The notes beneath the pieces are model-generated. The model saw only the letters and a list, made by a program, of their open reading frames with translations. It had not been told where the DNA came from and searched no databases. Position numbers and translations under genes: made by a program. This document shows, piece by piece, positions 1-5,031 of a stretch of DNA of 5,310 nucleotides; position 1 is the first letter of the stretch; every line of letters starts with the position of its first letter. Source of the DNA: M3007 sp044224705 (lineage in GTDB: Bacteria > Bacteroidota > Bacteroidia > Chitinophagales > Saprospiraceae); assembly GCA_044224705.1 (NCBI GenBank), contig JBGAJY010000295.1, positions 1 through 5,310 on the forward strand, written 5' to 3'.

Positions 1-2
1 CG

Positions 3-92
3 CGACGTGCTCTCACGGGTGAGTACACACCCCGCGAGTCGGCCAAAACATTCCCTACTTTTGAAGCTCGATTAAAATTGATCCGAACATGA
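3..92 (+). CDS. possible C-terminal tail of an upstream gene, 5' end outside the window
   Basis: This frame is open from the left edge to a TGA at 90-92 and would encode about 29 residues ending in KLIRT. The stop overlaps the ATG of the next gene as ATGA, an arrangement often seen between translationally coupled genes. I do not recognise the product. The open run is short enough to arise by chance, and another frame is also open to a TAA at about 73-75, so the call rests mainly on the ATGA overlap and the plausible mix of charged and hydrophobic residues. Confidence 0.35.
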   Translation, partial: RRALTGEYTPRESAKTFPTFEARLKLIRT

Positions 93-544
93 AACAGACC
101 TTATTCCTGTTGTTTTTCCTTTCAGCCGTCGGTCTTTCGGCGCAAAAAGTAAGCACTGCCCCGCCCGCCAACACGCAGGTCAGCGCCGCCGACGATGCCA
201 TTGCCCGGGCTGCCACGGAGCAACTCGTCGCCAAATACCAGCTCAACGCCGACCAGGCCAAGCAGATGTACACCATTCAGGTGCGAAAATTGCGCAACCT
301 CGCCTCCATCGAATCGCTTAAAACCAGCGATCCGGCCCACTACCGCGCCAAACTGCAAAGCGTCCACAACGGCACCCTGGCCAGTATCCGCCGCATCCTG
401 CAGACCAAGGAGCAGGTCGCCATTTTTGACAAGACCAAAGTGGATACCCGCAACCGGCAAGCGGAAAAACGCAAGGAAATGATGCTGAAAGGCGCTTCGC
501 AAGTCGATATCGAGGCAGCCATGCTGGATATTTACGCGGAATAA
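89..544 (+). CDS. small secreted helical protein, perhaps Spy/CpxP (LTxxQ)-like
   Basis: It encodes 151 residues. Residues 1-18 form a typical signal peptide: a Lys near the start, a Leu/Phe-rich core, then LSA before Gln19, so the mature protein should be in the periplasm. The rest looks almost wholly alpha-helical and strongly charged. Two motifs, LNADQ (52-56) and LQTKEQ (104-109), sit at the positions where Spy/CpxP/LTxxQ proteins carry their paired LTxxQ motifs, and a basic helix (about 115-133) follows. That family holds periplasmic chaperone or stress-sensor proteins; the match is by pattern only, so function is unproven. No Shine-Dalgarno sequence is seen, as is normal in Bacteroidota. 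TAAAATTG at 73-80 differs by one base from the TAnnTTTG promoter box but lacks a well-placed upstream TTTG, so coupling to the preceding frame by ATGA is an alternative. The gene ends just before a strong terminator. Confidence 0.85.
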   Translation: MKQTLFLLFFLSAVGLSAQKVSTAPPANTQVSAADDAIARAATEQLVAKYQLNADQAKQMYTIQVRKLRNLASIESLKTSDPAHYRAKLQSVHNGTLASIRRILQTKEQVAIFDKTKVDTRNRQAEKRKEMMLKGASQVDIEAAMLDIYAE

Positions 545-565
545 CCCGGCACATGATTTGCCGCC

Positions 566-601
566 AAAAGGCGAACAGATGTATACCTGTTCGCCTTTTT
601 T
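566..601 (+). terminator. intrinsic terminator of the secreted-protein gene
   Basis: A perfect 13-bp stem pairs 566-578 (AAAAGGCGAACAG) with 587-599 around an 8-base loop (579-586). The right arm runs into six T residues (596-601). The hairpin lies 21 bases after the stop codon. The A-rich left arm means it could also act weakly on the other strand, but no minus-strand gene ends here. Confidence 0.9.
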
Positions 602-765
602 ATTGAAAATCGTTTGTTAAGCGGTTATTTTCACGAAAACTTCAAGTGGCATTTCTGCGTTTGCGCCTAAATTGCGCCGACTCTGGGCCACGCTTTTTTT
701 CCCAAACCTGCGCTCGCCTTTCCGGACCAAACAACGCAGGCTCAACCTATAACACACCCAACGCC

Positions 766-1248
766 ATGCTCACCTTCGCCGTGCGGCTGATTTTGGAAGA
801 AGACAACCGGATGTTGTTTTTGCGCCAGACGAAACAAAACGGCGGGCGTTACTCGCTGATCGGCGGCAACGTGGAAGAACACGAATTCGCCCGAGAAGCC
901 CTGGCACGCGAAGCGCGGGAAGAAGCCGGCATACACGTCGAGCCGGCCGACCTGGCCCTGGTGCACGTGTTGCACCGCCACAAACTGAAAAAAGACGAAA
1001 CCCTGCTGGTGTTGTATTTCAAAGCCGCGCGCTTTCATGGCGAACCCGCGTCATTGGAGCCCAAAAAGTTCAAAAACGTGGAATGGCTCCCCCTGAGCAG
1101 CCTGCCGCCCAATGTGTCGAAACCCACTGTGCACGTATTACGCCGAATGAGCCGCGGAGAAATCTACTCCGAATTCCCGACGCGCAGCGAGGCCATTGCT
1201 TTCTGGGAACAATTTGGCGACCGCTGGGCCGGATTTTCAGACTTCTGA
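766..1248 (+). CDS. Nudix hydrolase (MutT-like), substrate unknown
   Basis: It encodes 160 residues. The full Nudix signature GX5EX7REUXEEXGU is present at residues 34-56: Gly34, Glu40, then REAREEAGI at 48-56, which contains the metal-binding glutamates. Proteins with this box hydrolyse nucleoside diphosphates linked to another group, using Mg2+ or Mn2+, in the cytoplasm. An early strand (MLTFAVRLIL) and a GGRYSLIGG loop before the box fit the fold, and the size suits a single-domain member. The box does not tell the substrate. I chose the ATG at 766 over the GTG at 646: the extra 40 codons are rich in Arg, Cys and Ser with no fold-like pattern, and the Nudix first strand begins right at the ATG. 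The gene stands alone, with a terminator upstream and a possible new promoter just after it. No clear terminator follows its stop, so its transcript may read into the next region. Confidence 0.92.
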   Translation: MLTFAVRLILEEDNRMLFLRQTKQNGGRYSLIGGNVEEHEFAREALAREAREEAGIHVEPADLALVHVLHRHKLKKDETLLVLYFKAARFHGEPASLEPKKFKNVEWLPLSSLPPNVSKPTVHVLRRMSRGEIYSEFPTRSEAIAFWEQFGDRWAGFSDF

Positions 1249-1318
1249 CATTCAATGCATTATACTTCCGCGCCGTAGCGACGATGTCACAATTTTATCG
1301 TAGCGCAGTGTTAAAAAT

Positions 1319-1351
1319 TTTGGGTAAAAGCAGAAACAGCTCCTACATTTG
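1319..1351 (+). promoter_or_regulatory. candidate Bacteroidota primary-sigma promoter
   Basis: TTTG at 1319-1322 and TACATTTG at 1344-1351 match the -33 TTTG and -7 TAnnTTTG boxes of Bacteroidota, separated by 21 bases, which is within the usual range. Transcription would start near 1356-1360. It lies about 70 bases after the Nudix stop codon and points into the ORF-poor stretch, where the next strong + strand terminator is at 1881-1916. Confidence 0.5.
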
Positions 1352-1433
1352 CTCAACGACATCTGCATATTTTAATCCACCACAGTACCGATTTTTCAAT
1401 CCGTTTGTGTTTCACTAACAACCCGTCCATCCC

Positions 1434-1586
1434 ATGAGCAGATTTGCACTTACCTTCTGTGCGCATTCTGCGCCTCTGCCTCGTTTCGCAAGGCTGCCTT
1501 TCCTTCGGATTCCATCAAATCTTACCACTTCGACCGTTTGCCCCATACAGGGCGAGCAGCCGGGGCGTGTTCATTTTAAACCATAA
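1434..1586 (+). pseudogene. doubtful 50-codon frame, possibly a frameshifted remnant
   Basis: An ATG at 1434, about 75 bases after the predicted transcript start, opens a 50-residue frame (MSRFALTFCA..., ending HFKP) that I do not recognise. Its codons end in G or C in only about 46% of cases, less than in the neighbouring genes. A different frame over roughly 1458-1575 has more G/C-ending codons and a more protein-like run (DSIKSYHFDRLP). Read with one frameshift near 1460, MSRFALTFC followed by AFCASASF would resemble a signal peptide. This may be a short broken gene, a genuine small peptide, or chance. Confidence 0.2.
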
Positions 1587-1589
1587 TTC

Positions 1590-1661
1590 GGCTGGTTATT
1601 GATCCTTGGTCGCTCGTCAGACTCCCTCCTGGGCGTTTTGATTATTGACCAATAACCAGTC
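1590..1661. repeat. inverted repeat, 12-bp arms
   Basis: CTGGTTATTG at 1592-1601 is the exact reverse complement of CAATAACCAG at 1650-1659, extended by a G:T pair (1591/1660) and a G:C pair (1590/1661). The intervening 48 bases contain a second partner: TTATTG at 1642-1647 also mirrors CAATAA at 1650-1655. In RNA the right arm could pair with either one, the long-range form being far stronger. Confidence 0.7.
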
Positions 1662-1779
1662 TATTTTCCCGAACCGATTGCCTTCAGGGCTCCGCCACGC
1701 ACTACAATTTGTGCAGCCGAACGTTTTTCTGTTTTTCAGAAAAGCCTCTTTTCCAAGTATTTATCGGCAATTGACCAAT
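1644..1779. repeat. 10-bp near-palindrome ATTGACCAAT, two direct copies
   Basis: ATTGACCAAT occurs at 1644-1653 and again at 1770-1779, 126 bp apart. The motif is itself a near-perfect palindrome (ATTG-AC-CAAT), a shape typical of dimeric protein sites or of small intergenic palindromic repeats. Each copy overlaps the right arm of one of the two long inverted repeats, which suggests duplication of one module. Confidence 0.55.
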
Positions 1780-1786
1780 CGGTTCG
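1670..1786. repeat. perfect 11-bp inverted repeat with hairpins inside
   Basis: CGAACCGATTG at 1670-1680 is the exact reverse complement of CAATCGGTTCG at 1776-1786. The 95 bases between hold a further hairpin (TTTTCTG 1725-1731 with CAGAAAA 1737-1743, loop TTTTT) and a GCAC/GTGC pair near 1699-1714. Near-identical CAGGGCT motifs lie beside both arms (about 1685-1691 and 1787-1793). It could be a branched RNA fold or a small palindromic mobile or REP-like unit. Confidence 0.7.
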
Positions 1787-1880
1787 CAGGGCTTGCGCCC
1801 CCAGCGTCGGATCAACTATTGTTCCCTTTCGCTGGCAGTTTTCTTCCGGTTCAGATGTCTTATGCTTCATAGGCGAGAAC

Positions 1881-1916
1881 CCCGGTTCCGAAACGTCGGA
1901 GCCGGGCTCTTTTTTT
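1881..1916 (+). terminator. strong intrinsic terminator, + strand
   Basis: CCCGGTTCCGA (1881-1891) pairs with TCGGAGCCGGG (1896-1906) through 11 bp with one G:T pair, loop AACG, followed by CTC and a run of seven T residues (1910-1916). The T-run on the + strand only shows that it ends rightward transcription. The nearest + strand gene ends more than 600 bases upstream, so it probably terminates an unannotated transcript; it also shields the convergent gene at 1954-3303. Confidence 0.85.
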
Positions 1917-1953
1917 GGTGAAGTAGTGATTGGGTGATACAAGGGTTTGAGGG

Positions 1954-3303
1954 TTAATGGGGGGCGTACCAGAACGGCACGACGCCGAATACCCGCAGTG
2001 AGTCGGGTTTGGATGTAACGGGCACCTTTACCGTAATGAGGTTTTTGCCCGGCCGAAAACCGCCGGTGGGCAGGTAGGTTGTCAGGCCCCGGGAAACGGC
2101 TCCGGGCTTTTGACTGAACATCCAATCCGGGCGGGCATACAGCGAATCATTGACATACAACCGGTAAAAGCCTGACAAACAAGCCAATCGGAGACTGTCG
2201 GTCAGCATCAGGCGCGTTTGGCGCGACAGGGAATCGGGCAATTCGGGCAGTGGGCAAATTTGCGTCAGCTGGCGGTCCAGCATTTTGGGATACAGCACAA
2301 AAACGGGGAGAAAGGGCCCGTCCACCACGTCGGAGGGCAAAGACACCGGCGGGAGGTCGCTTTGTTTAACGCGCAGGTTGTCGTAGCGGTTGGCGACGAG
2401 TTCGGTGGCCGGCGCGCCGGAAGCGTAGTAATCCCGCCATTCCAGCAGGTGCCGGCCTTTGAGGTCGCCTATTTTTTCAATAAACACGACGAAGACGGAG
2501 CACATGACAAAAATCATGACCAGCACCATGCTCACATAGTAGCGGCGTCGTGCAAGGTTGGAGACAAAAGTCAGGGTCAGGTAATTGATCGGCCGGTAGA
2601 TAAAAGGCAGCAAAACGGCGCTGATGACGCTGTAAAAACGTTTGGTCCAAGGGAGAAAACGCGGTTCCATCCGGGGTTTCAATTTCGTAAACACACTCAA
2701 ACCAATGATGAATACGGCCAGCAGCAGGCTGCACCCGACAAACAGCCGGTACAAAACGGCTATCGTAGATGGCGAGAACAAAGCCCGCGTAATTTGCGCC
2801 AGTCCGAAAAAAAGGTTGTACAAAATGCCGATCCCGACGCCCATCAGCCCCACCAGAAAGGCAAAGGCCAGCACCTGGTTGCACAGGCGGTCGAGGCGCA
2901 GGATATAGTCTTCGAGTTTGCCGAATTTTTGCTCCTGGTATTCCCGCAGGCCCGGCGACATATTGGGCACCTGCCCGTAACGTATCCCTTCGGGAAATGC
3001 CGCCTGCAAGCCCACCATGGCCACCCAAAAGGCCCGCATGGCAAGGTGCACCAAAAACATGGCCGTCATCAGGTAAGCCACCGTTTTGAAAAAAGCGAAG
3101 GCCAGCACGGGCAGGTAGGAAGCGCCGGAGTCCCAGTCGTACGACAGGTTGAAGTGGTAATAATAAAACATATCGTCCACCAGATCAGGCAGTTGTGCCG
3201 TGAGGACGATAGCGGCGCCCGAGATGATGAGTTCGAGGTTCCAGCTTTTGCCGGCGAGGTCTTTCAGGGCAGCCTGGCGATCAGGCGGAGGGGCTTGTTC
3301 CAT
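1954..3303 (-). CDS. multi-pass membrane protein of unknown function
   Basis: It encodes 449 residues. I do not recognise a named family. The N-terminal 276 residues are hydrophobic, with probable membrane segments near 22-42, 63-99 (one or two passes), 143-169, 181-205, 222-247 (weak) and 255-276. Between the second and third lies a polar loop (about 101-140) with a charged helix. Residues 277-449 form a soluble tail with few hydrophobic runs; its Asp/Ser/Pro-rich strands and the VPVTSKPDSLRVFGVVPFWY ending suggest a beta-rich domain, side of the membrane uncertain. No catalytic motif, lipobox or signal peptide is seen. The ATG at 3301-3303 gives a short polar N-terminus before the first membrane segment. 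Codon use matches mnmE, arguing for a resident gene. It is divergent from mnmE and no partner gene follows it. Confidence 0.85.
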   Translation of the reverse strand: MEQAPPPDRQAALKDLAGKSWNLELIISGAAIVLTAQLPDLVDDMFYYYHFNLSYDWDSGASYLPVLAFAFFKTVAYLMTAMFLVHLAMRAFWVAMVGLQAAFPEGIRYGQVPNMSPGLREYQEQKFGKLEDYILRLDRLCNQVLAFAFLVGLMGVGIGILYNLFFGLAQITRALFSPSTIAVLYRLFVGCSLLLAVFIIGLSVFTKLKPRMEPRFLPWTKRFYSVISAVLLPFIYRPINYLTLTFVSNLARRRYYVSMVLVMIFVMCSVFVVFIEKIGDLKGRHLLEWRDYYASGAPATELVANRYDNLRVKQSDLPPVSLPSDVVDGPFLPVFVLYPKMLDRQLTQICPLPELPDSLSRQTRLMLTDSLRLACLSGFYRLYVNDSLYARPDWMFSQKPGAVSRGLTTYLPTGGFRPGKNLITVKVPVTSKPDSLRVFGVVPFWYAPH

Positions 3304-3317
3304 GCAGGGCGGCGATT

Positions 3318-3352
3318 TTTGGACAAATTTAGACGCAGAGCCGATAGTTTTG
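3318..3352 (+). promoter_or_regulatory. candidate mnmE promoter, nearly leaderless
   Basis: TTTG at 3318-3321 and TAGTTTTG at 3345-3352 match the -33 and -7 boxes, with a 23-base spacer at the long end of the usual range. The -7 box ends only 7 bases before the mnmE ATG at 3360, so transcription would start at or within a few bases of the start codon. That predicts a leaderless or nearly leaderless message. Confidence 0.45.
3324..3331 (-). promoter_or_regulatory. candidate -7 box for the membrane-protein gene
   Basis: Read on the minus strand, 3331 to 3324 is TAAATTTG, an exact match to the Bacteroidota TAnnTTTG box, about 20 bases before the start codon at 3303. I see no good TTTG at the proper distance upstream, so the promoter is only half supported. 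It lies inside the spacer of the candidate mnmE promoter. Confidence 0.35.
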
Positions 3353-3359
3353 CCTGATC

Positions 3360-4817
3360 ATGAACCTACCCAATCTTTCCGACACCATCGTCGCACTCGC
3401 CACGCCGCCCGGTGTGGGCGCTATCGGTGTCATCCGGCTGGCCGGCCCGGAGGCGCTGAACCTTGCCGACACCATTTTTGAAGGCAAAAAACTGAGCGCG
3501 CAGCACAGCCACACCGCCCATTTCGGCCGCATCGTGACGCCCGAAGGGCGGATGCTCGACGAAGTGCTGGTCACGGTGTTCAAAAATCCGCATTCGTACA
3601 CGGGCGACGACGCCGTCGAAATCGGCTGCCACGGCTCGCCTTATATTTTGCAGGAGGTGATCCAGCTCTGCCTGCGAACGGGCGCCCGGCTGGCGCAGCC
3701 CGGCGAATTCACCCTGCGCGCTTTCCTGAACGGCAAAATGGACCTCTCCCAGGCCGAGGCGGTGGCCGACCTCGTGGCCAGCCAGAGCGAGGCCGCGCAC
3801 GGCGTGGCGCTGCGCCAGCTGCGCGGTGGTTTCAAACACGAGATCGCCCGGCTGCGGGAAGAGCTGCTGCACTTCGCCAGCCTGGTGGAACTCGAACTCG
3901 ATTTCGGGGAAGAAGACGTCGAATTCGCCAACCGCCAGGATTTGAAAAACCTCGTGGAAAAAATCCGGACCGTCATCCGCGAGCTGATCCACTCCTTTTC
4001 CCTGGGCAATGCCCTCAAAACCGGCGTTTCCACCGTGCTCGCCGGCCGGCCCAACGCCGGAAAAAGCACCCTGCTCAACGCCCTGCTCAACGAAGAGCGC
4101 GCCATCGTGTCCGAAATCGCCGGCACCACCCGCGACACCATCGAAGAAGCGCTGAACATCCGCGGCGTGCAATTCCGCCTCATCGACACGGCCGGTTTGC
4201 GCGAAGCGCAGGACCAGATCGAAGCCATCGGCGTGCAGCGCACCCTCGAAAAAGTGCGCGAAGCGTCGGTGTTGTTATACGTCTGGGACGTGGCCGGCGG
4301 CATGACCCTGGCGGAACTGTTCGAGGACTTGAACAGCCTGTCGCAGCCCGATCTGAAACTGCTGGTCGTGTGCAACAAGATGGACCGCAACCCCTATTTC
4401 CAGGCCGAATGGCTCTGCGACCCTACCCTGCCGGGCATTCATCCGTACCTCCTCGGCGAGCCGCCGGCCGATCTTTCTTCCTTCACCGGTTTCCTCGATC
4501 CCGCTCAGATTGTGCCCATTTCGGCCAAAAACCAGCAGAACATCGCCTTTTTGAAGGAAAAACTCTTCGAGATGGTGGCAGAGGGAGAGATCAATGTGGA
4601 AAGCACGGTGGTAACGAATGCGCGGCACTACGAGGCCCTGCGCCAGGCTGATCTGGCCCTGAGCGACGTGCTGGCCGGGCTGGAAGCGAATGTGACGGGT
4701 GATTTTGTGGCGCAGGATATTCGGAGGGGGCTGTATGCGCTGGGGGAGATTACGGGGGAGATTGGGGTGGAGGATATTTTGGGGTCGATCTTCGGCAAGT
4801 TTTGTATCGGAAAGTAA
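3360..4817 (+). CDS. mnmE: tRNA uridine-34 modification GTPase MnmE (TrmE)
   Basis: With MnmG, MnmE installs the (carboxymethyl)aminomethyl group at C5 of the wobble uridine of certain tRNAs, using methylene-tetrahydrofolate, FAD and GTP, in the cytoplasm. All marks are present in 485 residues: the N-terminal folate-binding domain starting DTIVALATPPGVGAIGVIR (8-26), the helical domain, and an inserted G domain with G1 GRPNAGKS (229-236), G2 TTRD (256-259), G3 DTAG (276-279), G4 NKMD (339-342) and G5 SAK (388-390). The protein ends in the invariant FCIGK with the catalytic Cys482. The start is right because the family's conserved DTIVA follows at once. The stretch between G4 and G5 is some 20 residues longer than I recall for E. 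coli. The last ~45 codons switch from GGC to GGG glycine codons. mnmG is not in the window. The 3' end may double as an integration site. Confidence 0.98.
   Translation: MNLPNLSDTIVALATPPGVGAIGVIRLAGPEALNLADTIFEGKKLSAQHSHTAHFGRIVTPEGRMLDEVLVTVFKNPHSYTGDDAVEIGCHGSPYILQEVIQLCLRTGARLAQPGEFTLRAFLNGKMDLSQAEAVADLVASQSEAAHGVALRQLRGGFKHEIARLREELLHFASLVELELDFGEEDVEFANRQDLKNLVEKIRTVIRELIHSFSLGNALKTGVSTVLAGRPNAGKSTLLNALLNEERAIVSEIAGTTRDTIEEALNIRGVQFRLIDTAGLREAQDQIEAIGVQRTLEKVREASVLLYVWDVAGGMTLAELFEDLNSLSQPDLKLLVVCNKMDRNPYFQAEWLCDPTLPGIHPYLLGEPPADLSSFTGFLDPAQIVPISAKNQQNIAFLKEKLFEMVAEGEINVESTVVTNARHYEALRQADLALSDVLAGLEANVTGDFVAQDIRRGLYALGEITGEIGVEDILGSIFGKFCIGK
4800..4817 (+). other. candidate attachment-site core (attL) at the 3' end of mnmE
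   Basis: These 18 bases encode the last residues FCIGK and the stop. They correspond to the segment of mnmE (trmE/thdF) used as attB by Salmonella genomic island SGI1; from memory the island core is TTCTGTATTGGGAAGTAA, which would match here at 15 of 18 positions. That similarity is expected from protein conservation alone. What suggests real use here is what follows at once: 11-bp-spaced repeats and an excisionase-like gene. The second copy, at the other end of the element, would lie outside the window. Confidence 0.4.
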
Positions 4818-4820
4818 GTT

Positions 4821-4853
4821 GACAAACAAGCGACAAACAAAAAACTAACAACC
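4821..4853 (+). repeat. iteron set A: GACAAACAA at 11-bp spacing
   Basis: GACAAACAA occurs at 4821-4829 and 4832-4840, with a weaker third copy AACTAACAA (7 of 9) at 4843-4851, making three consecutive 11-bp units. They begin three bases after the mnmE stop and run into the left arm of the terminator. Spacing of one helical turn places every copy on the same DNA face, as in arrays bound by integrase arm domains or excisionases. Confidence 0.6.
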
Positions 4854-4890
4854 CGCTGTAAACACCTCGTTTGCAGCGGGTTTTTCTTTT
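4850..4890 (+). terminator. intrinsic terminator after mnmE
   Basis: A 14-bp stem with one T:G pair joins 4850-4863 (AACCCGCTGTAAAC) to 4869-4882 around loop ACCTC; the T-run continues to 4890 with one C. It ends mnmE transcription 33 bases after the stop. If the mobile-element reading is right, this hairpin is carried by the element rather than by the host gene. Confidence 0.9.
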
Positions 4891-4926
4891 AACATTTATT
4901 ACTTATTTGCCAAAAGGCATAAATTA

Positions 4927-4975
4927 TTTGTACCCTTTCTGTACCTGCTATGTACCTAAGCTCTAAATTTGTACC
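4927..4975 (+). repeat. iteron set B: TGTACC at 11-bp spacing
   Basis: TGTACC occurs at 4929-4934, 4940-4945, 4951-4956 and 4970-4975, that is at steps of 11, 11 and 19 bp. The first and last are extended to TTTGTACC. An inverted copy, GGTACA, lies at 5049-5054 in the start of the next gene. The fourth copy overlaps a TAnnTTTG promoter box, so a protein bound here would also control that promoter. Confidence 0.75.
4964..4971 (+). promoter_or_regulatory. candidate -7 box for the excisionase-like gene
   Basis: TAAATTTG matches TAnnTTTG exactly and lies 60 bases before the ATG at 5032, giving a leader of about 50 nt. The upstream box is poor: TCTG at 4938-4941 is the nearest candidate, 22 bases away. 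Both elements lie within the TGTACC repeats, which suggests autoregulation or repression by an element-encoded protein. Confidence 0.4.
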
Positions 4976-5000
4976 TGAAAGGGGTAGCAGGGGGAGAACA

Positions 5001-5028
5001 TGAAACATATTTGAAACGCATTTGAAAC
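5001..5028 (+). repeat. iteron set C: TGAAAC at 11-bp spacing
   Basis: TGAAAC occurs at 5001-5006, 5012-5017 and 5023-5028, exactly 11 bp apart; the last two extend to ATTTGAAAC. The array ends three bases before the ATG at 5032, so it would fall in the leader RNA as well as in the DNA. It differs in sequence from sets A and B, implying a second binding protein or domain. Confidence 0.7.
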
Positions 5029-5031
5029 ACA

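Larger units (their letters stand above)
1358..1916 (+). ncRNA. candidate structured RNA or small-peptide transcript, ~560 nt
   Basis: The unit is inferred from a promoter match at its left (1319-1351), a strong intrinsic terminator at its right (1881-1916), little coding potential between them, and long-range pairing. The pairings are 1590-1601 with 1650-1661, 1670-1680 with 1776-1786, and local hairpins such as 1725-1743. I see none of the conserved elements of tmRNA, RNase P RNA, SRP RNA or 6S RNA that I can recall. The alternative is that the inverted repeats are palindromic DNA elements and the terminator serves a long 3' tail of the Nudix mRNA. The start coordinate is estimated from the promoter. 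Confidence 0.3.
1249..1953. other. 705-base stretch with no convincing gene, rich in inverted repeats
   Basis: No frame on either strand has a recognisable product. It holds, in order, a weak hairpin (ACGAT/ATCGT near 1280-1301), a good promoter match (1319-1351), a 50-codon frame from 1434, inverted repeats at 1590-1661 and 1670-1786, a small hairpin (1725-1743), and a strong + strand terminator (1881-1916). Frames that stay open, such as 1645-1872 (+, TTG start) and the minus frame ending at 1736, look like by-products of the repeats. The best readings are a structured RNA, a small-peptide transcript, a decayed gene, or a cluster of palindromic intergenic repeats. Confidence 0.6.

Noticed and set aside
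7..28. Hairpin GTG..CTCAC-GG-GTGAG..CAC at the left edge
   Set aside because: Interrupted stem, two-base loop and no T-run; it also lies within a possible coding tail.
661..678. TTGCGCC repeated at 11 bp, resembling the right-edge iterons
   Set aside because: Only two copies, unrelated motif, and no integration or HTH gene nearby; probably chance.
707..740. CCTGCG/CGCAGG inverted repeat upstream of the Nudix gene
   Set aside because: The 6-bp arms with a 22-base loop and no T-run are too weak to call a terminator or riboswitch.
646..765. GTG-initiated 40-codon N-terminal extension of the Nudix gene
   Set aside because: The extension has no fold-like pattern and is rich in Arg, Cys and Ser; the Nudix first strand starts at the ATG at 766.
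1645..1872. 75-codon + frame with TTG start in the ORF-poor region
   Set aside because: The start is weak and its internal similarity (NRLPSGL and NRFAGL) follows from the DNA inverted repeats rather than from a protein design.
1736..1953. Minus-strand frame running past the end of the membrane-protein gene, including a MKHKTSEPEE... segment
   Set aside because: It looks fairly protein-like but has no homologue I know, crosses the terminator hairpin and stops within the repeat cluster; not strong enough to call a gene.
2218..3357. Long + strand open frame of 379 codons opposite the membrane-protein gene
   Set aside because: Its His/Gln/Arg-rich translation is the usual antisense shadow of a GC-rich gene; the minus frame has coherent membrane segments and codon use.
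3366..4390. Long minus-strand frames opposite mnmE
   Set aside because: They are mirror images of mnmE codons and carry no domain; mnmE itself is unmistakable.
4821..5031. CRISPR-like array of short repeats
   Set aside because: The repeat units are 6-9 bases with 2-5 base gaps, far too short for CRISPR repeats and spacers; they fit protein-binding iterons.
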